A program made the translations under genes and the position numbers. A DNA stretch of 27,533 nucleotides from JAXGMQ01 sp964613055 (GTDB lineage Bacteria; Caldisericota; Caldisericia; JAAYUI01): contig CAZTGD010000024.1 in assembly GCA_964613055.1 (NCBI GenBank), forward strand, positions 1 through 27,533. The letters run 5' to 3'. The notes below the pieces were generated by a model. The model searched no databases and was not told the origin of the DNA. It worked only from the letters and a program-made list of their open reading frames with translations. Position 1 is the stretch's first letter, and the number at the start of each line of letters is the position of its first letter. This document shows positions 1 to 9,000 of the stretch, one piece after another.

Positions 1-3000
1 ATGTTGTCACCATTCTCATCCTTGGCTTGAGCCTGAACCTGACCAGTCTGGTTCACTCCTAAACTCAAGGATGAGGGAATAAGCGTTATCCCAGCTAGTT
101 TCACTTCAGGGCAGATATAGTAGTTGTTGGATTCTACATCAAGATTGTCTGGCTCAATACTCGTTCTTACCTTGAGCCTGTAATGACCTGGTGTTGGTGG
201 ATTCTTCAGTTTGAACGATTCAAGGAATTCAACAACTACCTTACTAGACGATGGAAGATCCTTTGGTGCTGTAATTTCGACCTTGTTGTTTTCGGGTGGC
301 GGGATCGGTCCACTTACCTGTGTACCATTGATCTTTACATTCTCCTGCCTGACCACCGATGGCATCACGTAATCAGTTGGGAATGTGATGGTGATTGTTT
401 GTCCCTGAGGAATGCTGTTGGTGATATTGAACTCAATCGTATGTACTGCTCCGACTGCTCCCGCGGTACACGGATTGACTGTTACCGTGGGTGCTCCAGC
501 TCCTTCTATCTCATATGATCTTGAATCAACGAAATCCGGCTCGGAGGATGTGGCTATCTGCATACGATACGTACTACCGGGAACTGATGGGTTCCTTATA
601 CCAGACTTACTGGTTATCCTCACGTACACATCATTATTAGCAGGTATCGACGTTGGAACAGTCAGCACAATCTTGCGATTGTCGCTGTCAACTTCAACAT
701 CACTGCAGTTAGTGAAATCTATTCCATCTGGCGAAACGGATATGGATGACGGAATTATGGAATCAGGGACATACGTATCATGTGGGAATATGAGTGTTAT
801 TGTTGAAACTGCCTGATTCAGGTTCCCAGTTCCACCTGTTATGAAGTGAATCATGTAATAGGCTTCTGCATTAACCAAACCAACGTTACATGGAATCAAT
901 GCGATTTCAGCACCAACTGGATGAGCTCCCTGCGCAGGTGGAAGGAACCCTATCTGATGTGGTGTGACAGATACATTAACAGACTCAACCCTAACGATGT
1001 CTGCTCCTGCACCTGACCCTATTGAGATCATATCACCTGGGGTGAAGCTGGAAGCATCGGTCACATCAACTGTAGTATCACCGATATTGCATGGATTTGT
1101 ATCAATAACAGTTATATTTGGGTATTCCTTCATTCGGAATATTGGAGTCCCAAGCGGGAATCTTCGAGCGGTAGTGTAGGTAAATGAAAGGTCTGGTGGT
1201 GGTCCTGCCACTGTATCAATGCCTTCAACTCTCGCCATGAACACATTGTCCATATTGCTACTGACAAAATCTCCAAGTAAGGCAACATCAAACTGAGTCC
1301 AGCCGAGTATTGAATCAACATCAAACACCGAATCACCATTGTTTACATCGTTTACAAGCAACGAGTAATCATAGGACAGACAAACCTCTGGACTCAGCGT
1401 TCCACCTGTACCACCAAGAGCTGACTTGATAGAGTATATCTCAGTATCTATGTAGACAGGTTCCACTGATGTCTGAATACCCATTCTGTATGAGCCAACA
1501 ACTGGATTTGTCAATCCAGCCCCTGAAAGGATAACAACTGTTATTTCGGTACCGGCGTCTATAGTCTCAGGCACTATGAGTTTGATAGTTCTATCGACTG
1601 TATCAACGGTTGGTAGGACAGTCAGTGACTTACCGTTTACAGTTATATTGTCAGGTGAGATTGATGCCGGCAGGAGAGCTTCTACTGTTGAGTATCCACC
1701 ACCTGCACCGAAGATATCATTATCTGGGAACTGCATTTTGATCCAGCTGATATCCTTGGTAAGGTTCCCAGCTCCAGACAATACAAACTTGATCGTGTAT
1801 TCAACGTTTGGTCTATTTGCTGTGGCTGGATTTGGTATCACCTCTGCCTTAGTCGAAGTGTCTCTTATCTCGTAGTAAGGACTGTTTACATCCTTTGGCT
1901 GTTTACTCGTTCTGACCTTAAGCTTGTATGAACCGGCTGTTGTCGGGTTGATTAATCCAGCTTCATAGGTGAATTTGATGTAGACATGATTGTCATTGCC
2001 AGAGAAAGATTTGCTTGTTGTAAAGGTTATCGATCTGCCACTGACAATAATTGGTGCTAACGCCTGCTCGTGTGGAGTCGCATCAGCCGCAGTACCATCG
2101 AAGACGGGATCGTTGTCGATGAATATATGGTTTGGCATTATCCCTTCAGGCACGGTTGTATCATCGGGGAATGTTATAGTTATATCATCTACGTTCTCAG
2201 TGAGAGGTTCGCAGGTGTAGAAGTCCACAATATAACTGGCGTTTTCTGAAGTGCTTGGAGGTGTAACCGTGACTCCCACTTCTCCGAAGACCACACCATC
2301 TACTATCTCGTAAGCCCTTGACTCGTTGGCTGACTGCTCAACACTCGTCCACACAGCGACCGTGTAACTACCAGCAACATATGGGTTCGGTATACCTGAG
2401 TTGGGCAAGATTGTTACCACTACTTCCGTTCCTGCATTCAAATCTTCTGGAACGGTTATCTCAAGAGTTACGTAGTCATCTCCAAACGTGGGTGTTGGTT
2501 GTGGTTCATACTTACCACCCACTGGAGTGTATCCAATGGTTGGCGCGATAGAACATACAACATCATTGACCATCACACTACCTGAAGATATGGAGTTACC
2601 AGTCATGTTATATCCACGATCGTTTGTCGATGGTCCATATTCCAATGCAACGTATATTTTGTCTCTGCCAGCAAGCAGTGAACCCGACGTGCCAAGCTTA
2701 AATTTGATTGTCGTTTCAGCATAGACGTCACCCGTGCATCCACCAGCGGGTTGCTCAAATCGAACCAGTTCAACCCTTGTGCCAACTGGTAATCCTGCGG
2801 TAATGTTCGGTGAAAGCCCTAGCGTATTGGCTGCAAGGTGAGAGACTACAACTGAAAGATCAGGCTGTGTGCCGATATTACCAACTGCCACGTATTCAGT
2901 TATTTCAAACAGAGAGCTGTTGTTAACTGGGATTGAGTTGGCTGTGCTCGCACCTGTTGATGTATCAGTAATGCCTGTTCTTGAAAGATAAACATTGTCA

Positions 3001-6000
3001 CCAGCGAGGAAGTTTGTTCCCACTGGAATTGGTGTTTGCAATGTCAACTCGTTGGTAATAGTGTTGACGGCAGTGACTCTTGTAAAGTGAGAATTCACAG
3101 GGCTAAACGGATGCAATACGTCTCCGATGAGTATCAGATCGCCTACAAGCCATCCACTCACATTTTCAAGCTGAATTGGATTCGTTCCAGGAGGTGCATC
3201 AACCGCAAGGACAGCAGTGCTTGATGCTCTGCTTACCGTGTTTGGTACCACCTCGACCTTTGGCATACTCAAACCACTCTTTATGGCATATGGATTCGAG
3301 ACAACAAAGTCTGGTTGAGCAGAAGTCATTAACTGTAGTGTGTAATATTTGGGATTGGGTGGATTCTTGATGTTGGCACTTTCACAGAATCGGATGTATA
3401 TATGATCGCCAGCATTGATATCAATTGGAGTTGTTATTGTTACCTGATCACCACTTACTACCGAAGGAGCCGACAATGGCGCGTAGTCTGTTCCCAGGAT
3501 GCCAGTATGTGTTGGTGGGCAGATACTGTTATCAAAGTTGACATTCTTGGCAACATAAACTGTTCCTGCAGGTATTGACATGGGGACAACGGTTTCAGTT
3601 GGGAATGCAATCGTTATTGTGCCAATATCCTTTACCAGACCACCAGATGAGGTATCTTCAAAATCAATTGTGTAGTTGGCTGGCATGTTGATAATAGGAG
3701 GCACTACCTCAACATTTATTCCCGTTACTGCGGCAATGATTGAGTATGGAGCGGATTCGATCCATGTCGGTTCCTTTGATGTTCTCACCTTGGCTATGTA
3801 ACTGCCGGGTGTATTGGTGTTACACAGACCTGCTGATTTTTCAAACTTGATTTTTGCTGTTCCATTTGCATTGAATGTAAATCCGAGTGGAAGGTATATC
3901 CTCAGGTACTTATCACCCAAAGCCACAACCTTTGATGGATGAGTTGATCCGGTTGTCCCATAACCAGAATTCAAGGTTATCGACGATGTAGGTATGGAAA
4001 GGGGTCCTAGTGGGTTTTCCGCTGGAGTAATTGAAATATTCTCTGTTCTCACAGGTTTTCCATAGTTCGAACCTAAAGTGTTATTTCCACTTGTTGTTAT
4101 ATAGAAAGGAAATACACCACTACTGCTAGGATTTTTGATATTTGCAGTTCTTCTAAACTGAACATGAACACAGTCACCTGCAAAGACATTGGGGTTAGTA
4201 TCAAAAAATGATGGTACTTCAAAAGTTATTGTATTGCCAGATATAGTGGGAATGACATCAATATGATCATAGTCTGTTCCTTGTACTCCTTGACAAATTG
4301 GATCTTTATTGAAAACACAATTATTTAGGAATGGTTGGTCACTTAGTGAGTTACCACAAGAAACCCATATATCTTCTGTATTTATTGTATTTGGAAGGTT
4401 AAATTCGGGAGGGAATGTAACACTAATCGTAGGTCTAGTGCCGGATATTGGTTGTAAATGGTGTTGAGGTCGAATAAGGAATGAAAGATTAATCTGAGAG
4501 TATTCGCCAGCAGTTGTTGGATATACCTTCGGAGAAAAGGGTCCACCATAACCAGGAGGTGTTGGATTCCCATAGTTTGTGTCAATTGGTGCAGATAATA
4601 TATCGAAAGTTTGATTTTCAGAAAACGCAATATAGTTGGATATAACAGGTGTTGGTTGCTTGTTAGTAGATACTGTTAGAAAAGCATTTCCTAGAAGAAC
4701 TGAAGGATTGTCAATCTCACCTCTTGGAATCCTAATGTAAACATCACTTCCCGCAGGTATCGGATTTGTTATAGTTATTGTCAATAGTGAACCCGATAGT
4801 GTACATGGATATTGTGTGGGGGTTCCTGGTGTGTATGTGGACTGACCTGGATGGAATGAATAATCATCCCATTGCTGAGTATTTATCCTAAGATTATTTC
4901 CACCACCTGCATCAGTACAACCACTTGGAAATTGAACATATATTTCATCACCTACACTCAACCCGGAACTTGAATCTATTCCAAAGCTGATGTCCCATCT
5001 AGATGACCCATCAACACCTACCCCTTGTATCATAGGTTGTGTTAATGGCTGCACATATAGATCTGATATTGAATTACCTTGAGTGAAATCTGTACTTATA
5101 GAGGCATAATCAGGAGCCGGGTTTTTATCCTTATCTTTAAATTGAATATCAACATAGTCTCCAAGATCACCGTTAAGACTGGAATTTCCATTCTTGAATT
5201 CAACCGTGTATTCCACATCACACACACCAACGGTGTTTGGATTTGGTGTAACAACGACATCAGATATGGCTGATGTTATGGCGTATGGCTCGGATATCCC
5301 ATAAGCCGATTGCTTCGACGTCTTGACCTGGAGCCGGTATGCATCAGCTGTGTAGGGGTTCTTGATGCCAGCGTTCAGGCAGAATCGTATTACAACATCA
5401 GCGTTATTTGCTATGTTTGTTGGAGTAGTGAAAGTTATAGTCTGGGAGGTGACATCAGGAGGCAGTTCCACCTGATACGCTGTTCCACCACCAAAGGGAA
5501 CTGGAGGGCACCCAGTACTAGTGAAATCCGTTGCCTCGGCTATCCAAATTGAGCCAGCTGATATGCTGTTGTATGGAAGGGTTGTGCCAGTTGGGAAAGC
5601 AATGCTTATTGTATCAGAATTCGCAGTCAATCCTCCGTTTGGACCAACTCTGAAACGTATTGTGTACTCTGCTTCCTTTGAGACCGTTGATGGTTGAACA
5701 TCAACGGTGATATTCCTTGGAGCATCCTCGATGGAGTAAGGATCAGAATCAACCTCTTCCTGCTCTAGGCTTGTACTCACTCTAACCTTGTACTGACCTG
5801 GTGAACATGTGTTGTCAAGCCCAGCGCCCGTTTCAAATATAACAGTAACTTGTCCAGAAGCGTTGGAGGTGAAATCTGCTGGGACGTAGATACGCAGTTT
5901 CTTTCCTTCATCTGTATCTACCCATTCCACAGCACTAGCACTACTGGACATGTAAGAGTATGAGTATCCGTATGGTGTAACCATTACCGTTGACGGCGAT

Positions 6001-9000
6001 GGCACATTTACTGCTGTAAAGATATTACTAATTGATGCCTGGTCTGCTCCAGGATTATCTGGATGGTAGAAATTAATGTCGATGTAATCACCGTTCGAAC
6101 CTTTAATACCACCAGAACTTCCCTGCTTGAAGGTTATCTTGTACTGCGTGTTCTGATTGCAGGCAGAAGCGGGTATTGGCTCTACATTGACATCAGATAT
6201 TGCAGTGCCGATGGCATAGTTACATGAAACACCGTAGTTGGGTTGTTTCGATGTCTTCACCTGTAATGTGTAACTGCCAGCCTGGTATGGATTCTTTATG
6301 CCTGCGGATTTACAGAATCTAACGTATACAGTCTGACTGTTTCCTATGTGTATGGGTGTGGTAAAGGTTATTGCAGAACCTGAAACTGATGGTGGGAGAA
6401 TTACTGGCTGGGCAGGGGGATCAGGTGGACAACCACCGGTTATCGGGAGTGTTGAAACATAGATCGATCCTGCTGGAACGGATGAATAGCCACCAATCGT
6501 TGTCCCACTTGGGAATGCAACTGTGATTGTACCAATATTGGCTTCAAGTCCTGATGATTGACCAACTGTAAAGCTTATATCGTATTGAGCCTCTGAGGAC
6601 GTTGATGGTGGATTAACGTCCGGATATATCCCACAGCTAAACTGGACGGTGTCAACTATAGAATACGGTTCACTGTCAACCCAGGATGGTTCTTTCGATG
6701 TTCTTACCTTTACAATATAAGCACCTTCCTGGCATGTGTTGACCAAACCAGCGGCACCAGTGATTGTAACGTCTATTGACTGTGATGGATTGATTTTAAG
6801 TCCAGCAGGCAAATACAGTCTCAAAGCCTGTGGTCCTATCGGTTGAATACTGCTTGGGTGATTCGATGAATAACCATAGTAATAATAACCACCACCAATA
6901 GTTATTGTGTGCAGAGGTGGAATAATACCCCCAATGGGACTCGGAGTTATTGCATATCTTTCAGAGGTTGCCTGAACGGTTAACTCTCCACCAGAACATC
7001 CTGCCGTACCAGTTACTGTTACGCCAAGCTGATTACTCACACTAACTGTCGTTGGATTTCTTATTCCAGCATCTCGACAAATGAGAATATGAGCGTTTTG
7101 CGTAGCGTTGAATCCAGCTGGAAGAGGGAATGATATGGTTCTGTTGATTTGATCGATTGTTATTGATGCAGGAGTAGAAGTTCCCGTTGAACACGTTGTA
7201 TCAAGAGCAAAACCAAAGTCCGTATCAGCCTGCGTGCGTATCTGAATATAACTTGGATCAATGGAACTCGGGATGTAAGTACCCTCTGGGAATTTGATAT
7301 CTACGGTAGCGTTGTTAAAAGTACATGTTCCACTTGTTCTAACCGTGAATAGATACTGAGCAGACGCTCCTGCGTAGTTTGGTATGGGGGTTGGGCAGAA
7401 CACATCGGTTGCTGGGGTTGGATTTACGTCAGTTCTCCACTCCATATCTGCGGTTGGTATTTGAGCACCATATGATGGTAAAAAGTCTTCGGTAATCCCA
7501 AAGAAACCTGGGGTTAAGTAGGGTTGACTGTCGGTTGAGATATTAACTGTGTATGCTGAACCGGGGGCAGACGGGTTTATTATGCCAGCTGATCTTGAGA
7601 ATCTGATGTACACATCATCACCCGCCGGGATTGCGGCTGGCAGTGCTAATCTTATCCTGTGAGAATCAACCATAGTTATAGTCGTAGGATTAACAATACC
7701 GGGGCCTACCACATCATTGTCAAACATATTCGGAATCTGAGCCCCAGAAAAGATGAAGCATTCTGTAGTTGGGATGGTGCTCGGCATTGTGACATTTGGT
7801 GGGAATTTGATGTCAATTGTATTGTTGACAGCCTGACCTGGCATGAATGAGATAGTCCAATAAGCCATCGAGCTAGTAAACGGTGGGGAGCTGTAGCAAT
7901 CAACTTCAGTCACCGCCTCTGTTGACTGAAACGTATTGAGTATTGATGCAAAGTCTGGCTGAGGATTCTTTAGCAAGTCTTGGAAATCAATGTCAATATA
8001 ATCACCAGCAGATCCATCAAGTCCACCATTTCCACCGGTTTTAAATGTTAACTGATACTGCACATTGGTTGAACATGTAGCATTGGGGGTTGGTTTCATC
8101 TCAACGTTCGTGATGGCGGTTGAAATATTGTAAGGTGACGATAGGGATCTCTCTGGTTGCGTTGTGGTGGATATCTCTAGGTTATAGGCACCTGCTTCGT
8201 TGGGATTCTTGATTCCAGAGTTGAGACAGAATCGAATACCAACAAACGTATCAGGAGGAGGACCACCATCACCAATAACGTAATCACCCGGTGAGCCGGG
8301 TAGGGTGATTGTGACCTTGTCCCCCTCTTCTCCATATGATGATTCAATAGGGGCATTCAACTCCAGGTGTCTTGGTTCACCCTCAACCCAAGTTGCGGCA
8401 TTGTAATTCATTCTACAATCTGAAGCTCCGAATGACGGCGCTACAGTATCCCAAACAAGCCAGACAGAACCAGCAGGTATAGATTGGTAGTTTGTGAATG
8501 ATGTCTCTGTGGGGAAGAAAACGTTTATCTCGTCACCAGGTCTCAACTCCTGACCAATCTCAAAATAGATTGTATATTGAGCTTCCCGGTAGACCGTTGG
8601 TGGTTCAACGATTACGCTTCCACTATTGAAAGAAACCCCGTCAACAATCGCGAAATAATTCGAGTATGACCATGTGTTTGATGTGTCTTTGTTGTGTCTG
8701 AGCATTATCCTGTATCGACCTGGCGTGGCTGTGTTATCAAGTGTTGGGTGTTTGATGGTCATAGTAAAAGAGGTGCCAGCCGATATTTCATAACCCAAAG
8801 GCAACTGAACCCTTAAGGTAGAAGTTGGAGCAGTGGGCGAAACAACCGAACCATATTCGATATCGTCATAGTAATACGAATATGTTGAGTTGGAAAATCC
8901 AACTGTTGGAGGATAGTTGCCCAAACCTGGTGAGAAAGGAGTGTTGCTTGACAGTGGCCAATTCACATTCTCAAGATCCTGAAACTGTATCTCTATCCAA

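Noticed and set aside
183..816. Plus-strand open frames in the first 10 kb (for example 183-518, 412-816, 1576-1875)
   Set aside because: They lie opposite the giant minus-strand gene, which has a continuous signal-peptide-to-edge frame with repeating protein motifs; the plus-strand frames have no ribosome binding sites and no recognisable domains.
4382..4630. 82-codon minus-strand frame
   Set aside because: It is an alternative frame of the same strand as the giant gene and lies in its AT-rich segment; the giant frame is continuous through it.
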